A stretch of DNA of 64,000 bases from Mesorhizobium kowhaii (GCF_003253745.1 NZ_MZXV01000056.1:62001-126000), one strand, 5' to 3'. Positions 9,024 through 18,040 are shown, numbered from the stretch's first letter. Program-made: numbers and translations. The notes: generated from the letters alone by a model not told the origin.

Positions 9024-9499
9024 GCTATCCGTTCAAGCCGGACCCCAGACTGGACCTCGTGCTGGAGCGCGCCGTCGATGCGCCGCGCGAATTGCTGTGG
9101 AAAGCCTGGACGACGCCGGGCCACGTCAAGCAGTGGTTCACGCCGAAGCCGTGGATGATCACCGACTGCGAGATCGACCTCAGGCCGGGTGGCCTGTTTC
9201 GCACGCGCATGCAGTCGCCCGACGGCAAGGAGGTCAACGACCGCCATTGCTGCTATCTGGAAATCGTGCCGAACGAGCGGCTGGTGTGGACGGATGCGCT
9301 GCTGCCGGGCTATCGGCCGTCAGGGGAGCCGTTCATCACCGCCGTCATTTCCTTCCAGCCGGACGGCAAGGGCACGCGCTATACCGCAACCGCCATCCAC
9401 CGCGACGAGGCCACCCGCAAGAACCATGAAGAGATGGGTTTCTTCGACGGCTGGGGCACGGTGCTGGATCAACTCGCGGAGTATGTGAAGACCATTTGA
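9020..9499 (+). CDS. SRPBCC/AHSA1-like protein
   Basis: 159 aa. It starts with the typical LVLERAVDAPRELLWKAWT and has the START-like fold pattern (WFTPKPWM, DLRPGGLFRTRM, NERLVWTDAL, and a C-terminal helix with GFFDGWGTVLDQL). Members bind hydrophobic ligands in a deep cavity; the ligand is unknown. It is translationally coupled to the ArsR gene, so the two probably form a ligand-response pair. Confidence 0.88.
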   Translation: MSYPFKPDPRLDLVLERAVDAPRELLWKAWTTPGHVKQWFTPKPWMITDCEIDLRPGGLFRTRMQSPDGKEVNDRHCCYLEIVPNERLVWTDALLPGYRPSGEPFITAVISFQPDGKGTRYTATAIHRDEATRKNHEEMGFFDGWGTVLDQLAEYVKTI

Positions 9500-9508
9500 G
9501 CGTCTCAT

Positions 9509-9549
9509 ATGGCGGCCAGGGTATCGTCCCGGCCGCCATGCCTATTTTT
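9509..9549 (+). terminator. Rho-independent terminator after the SRPBCC gene
   Basis: ATGGCGGCC and GGCCGCCAT form a perfect 9-bp stem, extended by AGGG/TCCC in the loop, with TATTTTT a few bases downstream. Confidence 0.65.
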
Positions 9550-9610
9550 CAACCCTGCAGCGAAGAGAGCAGGCTCCCGGAAGCCCTATGGTATTTCGGT
9601 ATTTCCGGAC

Positions 9611-9964
9611 TCAATAGTAGAAGCGCTCTTCGGTGATCTTGCCGTTCTTGACCGTATACAAGCCGACCTCATCCATGGTGACACGTTCGCCCGTAGCCTT
9701 TGGCGTTATGTCAAACTTGAAGCGCACCGCGAACTGGTCGCCATTGACATAGGGGCCCTCGACCGAGCCGCCATGGACTTCGTGGTTCTCTTGCCACCAC
9801 TGGCCCTTCTGCTTGAGGGCCGCCTTGCCATGGCTGACGGCCATCGGCCCCTCCATGGCTTCGTAGCTAGCGATATCGTCGGCATTGTATTTCTCAGCAG
9901 CGCCTTGGTGGTCGCCCTGCTGTAGGAGTTCGGTGAAATCCTTGGCAATTTCCGCGATGGTCAT
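9611..9964 (-). CDS. SnoaL-like (NTF2 fold) protein
   Basis: 117 aa with GGAGGA upstream of the ATG. MTIAEIAKDFTELLQQGDH, then a cone-shaped NTF2-type pattern ending DEVGLYTVKNGKITEERFYY, fits the nuclear-transport-factor-2/SnoaL-like superfamily. No signal peptide. These proteins are often small isomerases, hydrolases or ligand binders; no catalytic assignment is possible from the sequence. Confidence 0.8.
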   Translation of the reverse strand: MTIAEIAKDFTELLQQGDHQGAAEKYNADDIASYEAMEGPMAVSHGKAALKQKGQWWQENHEVHGGSVEGPYVNGDQFAVRFKFDITPKATGERVTMDEVGLYTVKNGKITEERFYY

Positions 9965-10140
9965 ATGTGTTCCTCCTGTTCAGACGTAATGCAAGTAGGG
10001 GACAGCTCGACGGCCTGCCATCGTCAATTCGCTTGTAGCTGACAAGCCATGTCAGGATGATGATATCGCGCGGATATGCGACGACGATTTGAGCCAGATA
10101 GTCGCCTCGAGAGAGCTAGAACAAAAGAGGACAAATCAAG

Positions 10141-10182
10141 CAAAAATGAAGCAGGCGCTGATGATCCCGCACCAGCGCCTGC
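10141..10182 (-). terminator. Terminator of the polyamine-type operon
   Basis: On the minus strand GCAGGCGCTG and CAGCGCCTGC form a 10-bp stem, followed by TTCATTTTTG. It lies shortly after the aldehyde dehydrogenase stop, at the end of the leftward operon. Confidence 0.75.
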
Positions 10183-10217
10183 AATCCAAATCCTTGAGAG
10201 CCTGCCAAGCAGGGAGC

Positions 10218-11645
10218 CTACGCGCCGTAGCCGATGATACCCTTGACCTCGAGGAAGTCGTGGATCGCCCAATCGGCGTATTCGCGGCCGTTGCCCGACT
10301 GCTTGTAGCCGCCGAACGGTGCGAACGTGTCCCATTCCGGGTAGTTGATCGAAACCTGGCCGGCGCGCAGCCGTCCGGCCACCTTGCGGGCGTGATCGAT
10401 ATCCCCGGACTGCACATAGGCAGCGAGGCCGTAGACCGTGTCGTTGGCGATCTTCACCGCGTCGTCGTCGTCACTGTAGGAAATAACCGACAACACCGGG
10501 CCGAAGATTTCCTCCTTTTCGATGGTCATGCCTGATGTGACATGGCCGAACACGGTCGGCCTGACATAGTAGCCGCGGTTGAGGTGCTCAGGCCTGCCGG
10601 GACCACCGGTGACCAGCGTGGCGCCTTCCTTGATGCCGGCCTCGATCAGCCGTTGGATCTTGTCGTACTGGATGTTCGAGACCACCGGCCCGAGTTTGGT
10701 TTCCTCGGAGCGGGGATCGCCGACATTGTGCGCTTCGGCGGCTTTCTTGGCGATGGCGAGCGCCTCGTCATGGCGGGCGGCCGGCACCAGCATGCGCGTC
10801 GGCGCATCGCAGGACTGGCCGCTGTTGCCGAAGCAGCCCTCGACACCCTTGCGCACCGCCGTTTCGAAATCGGCGTCGGGCAACACGATGTTGGCCGACT
10901 TGCCGCCGAGTTCCTGCGCCACGCGCTTGACCGTCTCCGCCGCTGTCTTGGCAACGATGATGCCGGCACGGGTCGAACCGGTGAATGACACCATGTCGAC
11001 ATCGGGATGGCCGGCCATGATCTGGCCGACATCCGGGCCGGTGCCGTTGATCATGTTGTAGACGCCTTTCGGCGTAGCGGCGGCTTCCATCACTTCCGAA
11101 AAGACAATGCCGCTGATCGGCGCGATCTCCGAAGGCTTCAGCACCACGGTGCAGCCGGCGGCGATTGCCGGCGCCACCTTGCAGACGATCTGGTTGAGCG
11201 GCCAGTTCCACGGCGTGATCAGCGCGCAGACACCGATCGGCTCCTTGACGACCATGGTGCCGCCGCGCTTTTCGCTGAACTCGTAGTCCTCCAGCGCCTT
11301 GATGGTGGCTTCCATATGCGCCCTGCCCGCCCAGGCCTGCGCCTCGCGTGCCCAGGTGATCGGCGCGCCCATTTCCTGGCTGACGGCCTGGGCGATGTCC
11401 TCGTAGCGCTCGTTGTAGATTTCGAGGATGCGCTTCAGGAGCGTCAGGCGCTCGGCCTTGCTGGTCTGCGAGAAGGACGGGAAGGCCGCCTTGGCGGCCG
11501 CCACGGCCTTGTCGACATCGGCCTTCGAGCCGACGGAGATCCTGGTGTAGGCCTCTTCGGTGGATGGGTCGATCACATCAAGCGTCGCCAGCACCACGGG
11601 TGCCACCCATTTGCCGTCGATAAAGAAGTTCAGATGATTGCTCAA
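10218..11645 (-). CDS. NAD(P)-dependent aldehyde dehydrogenase
   Basis: 475 aa from a TTG start with GGAG nine bases upstream. Family motifs: TPWNWPLNQIVCKVAPAIAAG (oxyanion Asn), FTGSTRAG (cofactor turn), QELGGKSANIVLPDAD (general-base Glu) and NSGQSCDAPTRM (catalytic Cys). It is the last gene of an operon with an amine oxidase and a spermidine/putrescine-type ABC transporter, so it probably oxidises the aldehyde produced from the imported amine. The exact substrate is inferred from context only. Confidence 0.9.
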   Translation of the reverse strand: MSNHLNFFIDGKWVAPVVLATLDVIDPSTEEAYTRISVGSKADVDKAVAAAKAAFPSFSQTSKAERLTLLKRILEIYNERYEDIAQAVSQEMGAPITWAREAQAWAGRAHMEATIKALEDYEFSEKRGGTMVVKEPIGVCALITPWNWPLNQIVCKVAPAIAAGCTVVLKPSEIAPISGIVFSEVMEAAATPKGVYNMINGTGPDVGQIMAGHPDVDMVSFTGSTRAGIIVAKTAAETVKRVAQELGGKSANIVLPDADFETAVRKGVEGCFGNSGQSCDAPTRMLVPAARHDEALAIAKKAAEAHNVGDPRSEETKLGPVVSNIQYDKIQRLIEAGIKEGATLVTGGPGRPEHLNRGYYVRPTVFGHVTSGMTIEKEEIFGPVLSVISYSDDDDAVKIANDTVYGLAAYVQSGDIDHARKVAGRLRAGQVSINYPEWDTFAPFGGYKQSGNGREYADWAIHDFLEVKGIIGYGA

Positions 11646-11681
11646 GCGGTGGTGCTCCGGTTTCTTGGACTGTCGGTGGGA

Positions 11682-12767
11682 CTAGCTTGGCAGCATAGGG
11701 CAGTTGGCCCCACGGCGCAGGCTGATATGCGCCACATCGCCGACGCTGAATTGAAAACCCTCAGCCTGGCGTGGCGCGTCGATGACAACAGGTGCGCCCT
11801 GCCCGAGTTCGGCATGCAGGCGCAAGGTGCGGCCGTGGAAGACTATGCTGTTGACGCGTGCCGGCGCCGTGCCGGTTGCCGCTTCAGTAGCCGCCAGCAA
11901 ATCCTCGGGACGCACGCCGACGATGCGCATGGCGCCCTCGACGGGAGCCTCGCCGGATTCAGAGGTCGCTTCCAGCGGCAAGGCACCAGCGGCGAACCGC
12001 AAGCGATCACCATCGCGTCCGAGAAACCGCGACTGCAACAGGTTCATGGTGCCGATGAAACTGGCGACGAATGTGGTGGCGGGCCGGTCGTAGAGCGTCG
12101 CCGGCGGCGCGATCTGCTCGATGCGGCCCTTGTTCATGACAACGATGCGGTCGGAGATCGACAGCGCTTCGGTCTGGTCATGGGTGACCATGACGAAGGT
12201 GGTGCCGAGCCGCGACTGCAGCCGCTTCAGTTCAACCTGCATCTGTTCGCGCAGATGCGCGTCGAGCGCCGACAGCGGCTCGTCGAGCAGCAACACGCGC
12301 GGCTCGCAGACGATGGCACGAGCGAGCGCGACGCGCTGGCGCTGGCCGCCCGAGAGTTCGGAAACGCGGGCGCCAAGCTTGTCGGCGAGGCCGACCATAT
12401 CGAGGGCGTCGCCAACACGCTTTGCCTGCTCGGCGCCGGATAATTTTCGCAAGGACAGGCCGAAGCCGACATTTTCGGCAACGTTCATATGCGGAAACAG
12501 CGCGTAGTCCTGGAACACGGTGTTGACCGGCCGGTCGTAGGGCCTGAGTGCTGTGATGTCGCGGCCGTCGAGCAGCACCTTGCCGCTCGACGGGCTTTCG
12601 AAGCCGGCAATGACGCGCAGGCTGGTGGTCTTACCGCAGCCCGACGGCCCAAGCAGGGTGAGGAACTCGCCGCGGACGATGTCGAGATCGACGGCATCGA
12701 GCCCGACGATGCCGCCCGGAAACAACTTTGAAACCGTCTGCAGCCGGACGAGAGGATCAGGCGCCAT
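11682..12767 (-). CDS. ABC transporter ATP-binding protein, PotA-like
   Basis: 361 aa from the ATG beginning MAPDPLVRLQTVSKLFPGG; the start overlaps the end of the XRE-cupin gene by 11 bases. Walker A GPSGCGKTTS, signature LSGGQRQRVALARA, Walker B VLLLDEPLSALD and switch His (MVTHDQTEA) are intact. A C-terminal TOBE domain (IVGVRPEDLLAA) is typical of spermidine/putrescine and iron importers. It powers the PotBCD-like components encoded upstream. Confidence 0.92.
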   Translation of the reverse strand: MAPDPLVRLQTVSKLFPGGIVGLDAVDLDIVRGEFLTLLGPSGCGKTTSLRVIAGFESPSSGKVLLDGRDITALRPYDRPVNTVFQDYALFPHMNVAENVGFGLSLRKLSGAEQAKRVGDALDMVGLADKLGARVSELSGGQRQRVALARAIVCEPRVLLLDEPLSALDAHLREQMQVELKRLQSRLGTTFVMVTHDQTEALSISDRIVVMNKGRIEQIAPPATLYDRPATTFVASFIGTMNLLQSRFLGRDGDRLRFAAGALPLEATSESGEAPVEGAMRIVGVRPEDLLAATEAATGTAPARVNSIVFHGRTLRLHAELGQGAPVVIDAPRQAEGFQFSVGDVAHISLRRGANCPMLPS

Positions 12768-13365
12768 CGCGAACCTCGGAGGGCTTCGTGGTGTTGACCC
12801 AAAGGATCTGGCAGCGCTCGGCGCCAGGATTGCAGAAGGCATGCAAAAGCGTGCTCTTGAATGCAAAACTGTCGCCGGTCTTCAGCACGTATTTTGTCGA
12901 ATCCACAACCAGCTCGACCTCTCCCGAAACGACGAAGCCGAATTCATGGCCGGCATGGGCATAGGCCCCGGCGGTGCCGCCGCCGGCATCCACCGTCACC
13001 AGCATGCCGGTCAGTGTCGCGCCCGGCGGCGACAGCAGCGCCTTGGCGATGCCTTCCGACTTCACCGGGATGGCGCGGCGGCTGTTGGCACGCACGCAAT
13101 AGAGATCGTTGACGGCATCGTTGCCGTCGGCGATCAGCGCCGACGGCTCGATGTCGAGGGCGGCGGCGAGCGGCCAGATTACCTTGACGCGCAGCGAGGA
13201 CATGCCGCGCTCGATCTGGCTGAGCGCGCCGATCGACACGCCTGCCCTGGCGGCAAGATCGGCCAGCGACAGGTTGCGCTCAAGCCGCAGCGCCCGCACG
13301 CGCCGGCCGACCCGCACATCGGCATCGTCCTTCGGCTTTTCAGCCGCTTCGTCGAGCATGTCCAT
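12757..13365 (-). CDS. XRE-family regulator with C-terminal cupin (PuuR-like)
   Basis: 202 aa; the ATG MDMLDEAAEK has GAGGA upstream and excludes a longer frame that runs into the repeat element. The HTH spans about residues 20-75 (LSLADLAARAGVSIGALSQIE). The cupin_2 domain has H-x-H-like ligands around AHAGHEFGFVVSGE and LLHAFCNPG. Regulators of this architecture (PuuR, and others near amine and amino acid transporters) repress or activate the adjacent genes. Its position inside the operon suggests autoregulation. Confidence 0.88.
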   Translation of the reverse strand: MDMLDEAAEKPKDDADVRVGRRVRALRLERNLSLADLAARAGVSIGALSQIERGMSSLRVKVIWPLAAALDIEPSALIADGNDAVNDLYCVRANSRRAIPVKSEGIAKALLSPPGATLTGMLVTVDAGGGTAGAYAHAGHEFGFVVSGEVELVVDSTKYVLKTGDSFAFKSTLLHAFCNPGAERCQILWVNTTKPSEVRDGA

Positions 13366-13384
13366 GCATTCGTCCTCGTTTTTT

Positions 13385-13622
13385 CCCTTCTCCCCTTGTG
13401 GGGTGAGAAGCGGTTCGCGCAGCGAACGAAAAGCCAATTGCTTGGCTTTTCGAGCTTCGAACGCCCTGAGCCTGCGAAGGGCCGGGCGTGGTAGCCGATC
13501 CACCCTGCCGGGTCCCCGCTGCTTCGCAGCGTCCCGGCGTTCGCCGGCCTTTCATCGTGCCACTGGCACGATGAATTCGCTTACGCGAACCGGCTGCTCA
13601 CCCCACATGGGGAGAAGGAAGA
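13385..13622. repeat. Mosaic of hairpins bounded by inverted TTCTCCCC-type ends
   Basis: The left end TTCTCCCCTTGTGGGGTGAG is an inverted near-copy of the right end CTCACCCCACATGGGGAGAA. In between are consecutive dyads: TTCGCGCAGCGAA, CGAAAAGCC/GGCTTTTCG, GCTGCTTCGCAGC, CCGGCGTTCGCCGG, TCATCGTGCC/GGCACGATGA and TTCGCTTACGCGAA. There is no coding capacity. The organisation fits a rhizobial mosaic palindromic element inserted within the operon between the binding-protein and regulator genes. Confidence 0.65.
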
Positions 13623-13629
13623 ACCAAGC

Positions 13630-14694
13630 TCAGCCGCCTGCCTTGACCTTTTCGAACATCTTGGCGAGTTCGTCATTCTGTTTCATCGGTCCGGTGAAGA
13701 TGGTCGTCTTCAGCATCACCTCCGGGTCGGACGGCAGCTGCAGCTTTTCCAGCTCCTCCTTCGGCACGGTGGCAAAGGCAGAGCTCAGCGAGCTGCCATA
13801 ACCGTAGGACTCGATCAGGTATTTGCCGGAGTCGGCGTCCAGCCGGCTGTTGATGAAATCATAGGCGAGATCGACATTCTTGGCGTCCTTGAGCATGACG
13901 AAGCCGCAGGACCAGGTCAGCATGCCCTCCTTCGGCTTCATGAACTCGACCGGCACCCCTTGCTTCTTCAGCGAGGTGGCCGACGCGTTCCAGGTCATGG
14001 CGGCGACCAGTTGGCCGCTGGCCAGCGCCTGTTCGACCGAGGTCATATCGGTGGTGTAGTTGGAGAGCAGCGGACGCTGCTCGCGCAGTTTCTCTGCCAC
14101 CTTGTCCATTTGCTCGGGCGTCATGTCGAACGGATTGACGCCGGCCAAGAGCGCCGCAACGATCGGCGTGTCGTGCACGGCGTCGATGGTCGCCATGCGA
14201 CCGGCATACTGCTTGTCCCACAGAAGGGTCCAGCTCGCTTCCGGGTTCTTCACCAGATCGGTGCGGTAAAGGATCGAGGTGTTGCCCCAGTCCCACGGCA
14301 CCATCCAGACCTTACCGTCGCCGGCCTGCAGGTCGGGCAGGTTCTTGAACACCGGGAAGATCGAATCCCAGTTCTTGATGCGCTTGGTGTCGATCGGCTG
14401 CAGCAGGCCTTCCTTGTTCCAGCGTGCCACCTTGTCATAGCAGGGATGCGCGATGTCAGGGCGGAAGCCGGCCTTGACCTTGGTGAAGGCGTCATCGTCG
14501 TCACCGAAGATCGAGGCCTCGACGCCATCGGGATGTGCGGCAAGGAAGCTCTTGTTGAAATCGGGCAGTTCATAGCCCGACCAGGTGAAATATTGCAGCT
14601 TGTCGCCGGCGAAAGCGACGGTCGACGACAGCGCCAATGCCAGGGCGGCCAAGCCGGTCCGGGCCATCTTTCCAGATATCAGGTCGAATGCCAT
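13630..14694 (-). CDS. ABC substrate-binding protein, PotD-like
   Basis: 354 aa with a signal peptide (MARTGLAALALALSSTVAFAGD). KLQYFTWSGYELPDFNKSF then YDKVARWNKEGLLQPID matches extracellular solute-binding family 1 proteins for spermidine/putrescine. VWMVPWDWGNTSILYRTDLV is the conserved Trp-rich ligand-site stretch. The start overlaps the permease stop by 16 bases; the open frame continuing far upstream is a shadow of the permease gene. Confidence 0.92.
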   Translation of the reverse strand: MAFDLISGKMARTGLAALALALSSTVAFAGDKLQYFTWSGYELPDFNKSFLAAHPDGVEASIFGDDDDAFTKVKAGFRPDIAHPCYDKVARWNKEGLLQPIDTKRIKNWDSIFPVFKNLPDLQAGDGKVWMVPWDWGNTSILYRTDLVKNPEASWTLLWDKQYAGRMATIDAVHDTPIVAALLAGVNPFDMTPEQMDKVAEKLREQRPLLSNYTTDMTSVEQALASGQLVAAMTWNASATSLKKQGVPVEFMKPKEGMLTWSCGFVMLKDAKNVDLAYDFINSRLDADSGKYLIESYGYGSSLSSAFATVPKEELEKLQLPSDPEVMLKTTIFTGPMKQNDELAKMFEKVKAGG

Positions 14695-15545
14695 TGCAGT
14701 TCTCCTCTCTTGGTTTGTTTTGGTTGTGATGGATCCGCGGGTCGTGGCACCGTTGCGGACAGGCCGCGATGGCGCAGGATTTCGGCGATTGCAGCGATGA
14801 CGAAGGAGGCCGCCAGGATCGACGTGCCCAGCGCCATGACCGTCGGCAGCGATCTGGGGAACCGCAGCTGGCTCCAGATGTAGAGCGGCAGTGTCGGCTC
14901 GGTGCCGGCGAGGAAGAAGACGACAATGAATTCGTCGAAGGAGATCAGGAAGGCCAGCATGAAGGCCGAGATGATGGCCGGCAGGCTGAGCGGCAGCATG
15001 ACCCTCCGGAAGGTCGTCCAATCGGAAGCGCCGAGGTCGAGTGCCGCCTCGCGAATGGTTTTCGGGATGGCGGCGAAGCGGCTGCGCATGATCACCACGG
15101 TTGTCGGCAGCGCCACCAGTATGTGACCGAGAACGATGGCAATGCGCGATGGCCCGAGACCAATCAGGTTGATGAGGATCAGCAGCGATATGCCGACAAT
15201 GACACCCGGGATCAGGATCGGCAGCCGGGCGATGGCGCTGATGGTGGCGGCGAGCGGCGAGCGGCCATAGAGGTCCATGTAGGAGACGGTGATGCCGCAC
15301 AGCGTTGCTCCCGTGGCGGCAATGGCGGCGATTACGAGGCTGTTGGCGAGCGCGCCGGACAGCGCCGAATTGCCGTACAACGTCGTGTACCATTGCAAGG
15401 TAAAGCCTTGCAGCGGAAACGCTGCCTGGATCGAGTTGTTGAAGGAAAACAGCGGGATCAGCAGCACCGGCAGATAGAGAAAGACCAGATAGGCGACGAC
15501 GTAGACGCCAAGCCAGCGGCCGCCTCCCGTGCGCATGGTGCTCAT
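14679..15545 (-). CDS. ABC permease, PotC-like
   Basis: 288 aa with six hydrophobic segments. The EAA loop reads AALDLGASDWTTFRRVMLP. The N-terminal FSFNNSIQAAFPLQGFTLQWY is typical of PotC/PotI-type permeases. Its ATG overlaps the stop of the preceding permease gene (ATGA-type coupling), consistent with a heterodimeric channel. Confidence 0.93.
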   Translation of the reverse strand: MSTMRTGGGRWLGVYVVAYLVFLYLPVLLIPLFSFNNSIQAAFPLQGFTLQWYTTLYGNSALSGALANSLVIAAIAATGATLCGITVSYMDLYGRSPLAATISAIARLPILIPGVIVGISLLILINLIGLGPSRIAIVLGHILVALPTTVVIMRSRFAAIPKTIREAALDLGASDWTTFRRVMLPLSLPAIISAFMLAFLISFDEFIVVFFLAGTEPTLPLYIWSQLRFPRSLPTVMALGTSILAASFVIAAIAEILRHRGLSATVPRPADPSQPKQTKRGELQWHST

Positions 15546-16438
15546 GTGCGGCTGCCAAATCTGCGGTCGGTGAAGCGTGCGACCAGCACCACGGCAAGGA
15601 TGACCAACATGACGGCGACGGAGAGCGCGGCGCCAAACGGCCAGTCATTGGCCTTGCCGAACTCAGCCTGGATCAGCGAACCGATCATGGTGCTGGCCGG
15701 GCCGCCGACGAGAGCGGGCGTGACATAGTCGCCGACCGTCGGCACGAAGACGACAAGTGCGGCCGCCAGCACGCCAGGCATCGAGTTGGGCAGCACGACC
15801 CGGCGGAAAGAGGTGAAGGGTCTGGCGCCAAGATCGGAAGCGGCCTCGACCAGCGACTTCGGGATGGTATCCAGCGCCACATAGATGGGCAGGATGGCGA
15901 ACGGCGCATAGGCGTGGGCGAGCGTAACGACGACGGCGGCCGGCGTGTTGAGAAAGGCCAAAGTCGGCTCGGACCAGATGCCGCTTTCAATCAGCGCCGA
16001 GTTCAAAACGCCATTATAGGCGAGCACGATCTTCCAGGCGAAGACGCGCAGGAGATAGCTGGTCCAGAACGGCAGCGTCACCAGGAACAGCAGCAGGCCG
16101 CGCCGCCGTCCGGCATGGAAGGCAAGGTAGTAGGCAACGGGATAGGCGGTGACGACCGTGGCCAGCGTGACCAGGGCGGCGATGACCAGCGAGCGCAGCG
16201 TCACCGTCCAGTACAGCGGATCGGACACCACGGTGGCGAAGTTCGCGACGGTGAAACCCGTACCGAGCAGCGAACCGTCATTGGCGCGGAAGGCAAGGAA
16301 CAGCACCAGGCCGAGGGCAAACAGGATCAGCAGGAAGGTGACCAACGCACCCGGCAGCAACATGGCAACCCGAAAGCCCGATGAAGACCGGGCCTCGGGC
16401 GCTTGTGCTGCAACAATGGTCGACATCGACCTGCCCAT
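15542..16438 (-). CDS. ABC permease, PotB-like
   Basis: 298 aa. After a short polar N-terminus come six transmembrane segments and an EAA loop (AASDLGARPFTSFRRVVLP). LPFWTSYLLRVFAWKIVL and PTVGDYVTPALVGG are conserved PotB-type motifs. The start could also be the ATG four codons downstream. It heads the transporter genes; a candidate promoter with a dyad operator lies directly upstream. Confidence 0.93.
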   Translation of the reverse strand: MGRSMSTIVAAQAPEARSSSGFRVAMLLPGALVTFLLILFALGLVLFLAFRANDGSLLGTGFTVANFATVVSDPLYWTVTLRSLVIAALVTLATVVTAYPVAYYLAFHAGRRRGLLLFLVTLPFWTSYLLRVFAWKIVLAYNGVLNSALIESGIWSEPTLAFLNTPAAVVVTLAHAYAPFAILPIYVALDTIPKSLVEAASDLGARPFTSFRRVVLPNSMPGVLAAALVVFVPTVGDYVTPALVGGPASTMIGSLIQAEFGKANDWPFGAALSVAVMLVILAVVLVARFTDRRFGSRT

Positions 16439-16464
16439 CGAAATTTTGAAATTACCTAAGAGTT

Positions 16465-16486
16465 TTTCATATTCGTGAAACTGTCA
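16465..16486 (-). promoter_or_regulatory. Candidate promoter element with TTTCA-N6-TGAAA dyad
   Basis: On the minus strand TTGACA (a perfect -35) is followed by G and the dyad TTTCACGAATATGAAA, which fills the spacer before a weak -10 region. The same 5-6-5 dyad occurs upstream of the amine oxidase gene, so it is a candidate operator for the XRE-cupin protein of the operon. Confidence 0.5.
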
Positions 16487-16515
16487 AGCGGAATCCCTTT
16501 TGGCGAATTGCTGGG

Positions 16516-17799
16516 TCAGCGCTCCAGCGCGTCGAGCAGGCGATACCAGGCGATGGTCGCGGCAACGCCGACCTGCCGGAAGGCGTGGAACGGGATCGGC
16601 CGGATCGGCGAGAGCGGAAATGGCAACTGCCTGGCGTCGCCACTGGAAAGATAGGTTGCGATGCGCTCGCCAAGCGCCGTCATCAGACCGACGCCACGCC
16701 CCTGACAGCCGACCACGGCCACAAGGCCTTGCTCCGGCTCGTGAATGTGCGGCAGGTGGTCCGGCGTCATCGCCACCCGGCCGAACCAGCGCTTCTCGAT
16801 GGCGACACCGGACAGCATGGGATAGAGCCGCCGCAGCGCCCGCTCGAGATGCGCCCAGTCGCCGGGGCTGGTCGGCAAGGCCATGCGGCCACGTCCGCCG
16901 AGCACCAGCCGGCCATCGGCGCTCTTGCGGTAATAGACGAGGATGCGCCTGGAATCCGACACAGCCTGCCCTTCCGGCAGGATCGTAGCCGCCAGGTCGG
17001 GCGGCAACGGTGCTGTGGCGATCTGGAAGGAATGCAGCGGCACGATCGTCTCGGCGAGGCCAGGGATCAAACCGTCCGTATAGGCGTTGGTCGCCAGCAC
17101 GACCGCCTTCGCCTGCAATTCAATGCCGTTTTCGGTCGAAACACGCCAGACGCCCGCGGCATTGGTCAGCCTCACGACCTTTTGGCGCTCCGCTATCCCT
17201 ACACCAGCCGCCGCTGCGACCCGGGCGAGTTCCGACGTGTAAGCGAGCGGATCGATGACACCGGCGCGGCGATCGAGCCAGCCGCCGAGATACCCTTGAG
17301 CGCCGGTCATCGCGGCGATCTCCGCCTGACTCAATAGCTTGACGTCGGCGCCGCGCGCCCGCCATTGCCGGTCACGGTTTGCCGCCGCCTTCAGCGCAAC
17401 CTCGGTGTGCGCCCCCTGGATCCAGCCATTGCGAACGAACGGCACCGCCAGTTTTTCGTCGCGGATCAGTTCGAAAACCGCATCTGCGGTCGAAGCGGCA
17501 AAGTTGACGAGCGCCTCGCCGCGCTCCGGGTCAAAATGCTCGAGCAGCCATTCAGGATCGTATTTCAGGCCGGGAATGACCTGCCCGCCATTGAGCCCCG
17601 ATGCGCCCTGGCCGATGTCGCCGGCCTCCAGCACCTGCACCGACATGCCAAGCCGGGCAGCATGCAAAGCCGTCGACAGGCCCATGATGCCGCCGCCGAC
17701 AACCACGACATCGACGCTATCGCCGCCGGGAAAAAGCGACTGAAACATGGAAGCCGCTTGCGGCTTGCGCCAGATCGGATCGGAGAATGGTGCGGGCAA
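16516..17799 (-). CDS. FAD-dependent amine oxidoreductase (DadA/PuuB-like)
   Basis: 427 aa. The dinucleotide-binding motif VVVVGGGIMGLSTALHAARLG lies near residues 30-50, followed by GASGLNGGQVIPGLKYD (FAD-isoalloxazine region). GRVAMTPDHLPHIHEP and GCQGRGVGLMTALGERIA form the C-terminal FAD motif typical of gamma-glutamylputrescine oxidase and related DAO-fold enzymes. The start is a TTG; ATG 17 codons later is possible. No gamma-glutamylputrescine synthetase is nearby, so direct oxidation of an imported amine is as likely as a full Puu pathway. Confidence 0.87.
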   Translation of the reverse strand: MPAPFSDPIWRKPQAASMFQSLFPGGDSVDVVVVGGGIMGLSTALHAARLGMSVQVLEAGDIGQGASGLNGGQVIPGLKYDPEWLLEHFDPERGEALVNFAASTADAVFELIRDEKLAVPFVRNGWIQGAHTEVALKAAANRDRQWRARGADVKLLSQAEIAAMTGAQGYLGGWLDRRAGVIDPLAYTSELARVAAAAGVGIAERQKVVRLTNAAGVWRVSTENGIELQAKAVVLATNAYTDGLIPGLAETIVPLHSFQIATAPLPPDLAATILPEGQAVSDSRRILVYYRKSADGRLVLGGRGRMALPTSPGDWAHLERALRRLYPMLSGVAIEKRWFGRVAMTPDHLPHIHEPEQGLVAVVGCQGRGVGLMTALGERIATYLSSGDARQLPFPLSPIRPIPFHAFRQVGVAATIAWYRLLDALER

Positions 17800-17843
17800 A
17801 GGTCACCTGAAAGCGCTGGCTTAAATGAAAACCCTAGTCAAGA

Positions 17844-17859
17844 TTTCACGTTTTTGAAA
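17844..17859. promoter_or_regulatory. TTTCA-N6-TGAAA dyad in the oxidase / FAH-enzyme divergent region
   Basis: TTTCACGTTTTTGAAA has the same 5-6-5 dyad as the site upstream of the PotB-like gene. A TTGACT directly next to it on the minus strand is a candidate -35 for the oxidase gene. The rest of this 240-base divergent region shows no further strong signal. Confidence 0.45.
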
Positions 17860-18040
17860 GAGCGTTTCAGTTTTCGTCTGTGGACCGACGCCGATAGGCA
17901 ACCGGGAGTGTAAAATTCCGCGAACGAAAAGAGCCATCCCAGGTAGCCAGCGGTGGGATAGACCTTTGGCCGGAATCCGGTGAAAGTGCCGCGCCGATCC
18001 GGCCAGCCGCATTTTGGATTATTTCAGAGGACCGAACACT

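Noticed and set aside
13630..15648. A 672-residue fused permease/binding-protein reading frame
   Set aside because: The upstream half is a shadow of the permease gene in another frame; the signal peptide and ATG show the true start of the binding protein.
10218..17799. Complete Puu (gamma-glutamylputrescine) pathway
   Set aside because: No gamma-glutamylputrescine synthetase (PuuA) or hydrolase (PuuD) gene is present; only the transporter, oxidase, regulator and dehydrogenase are seen.
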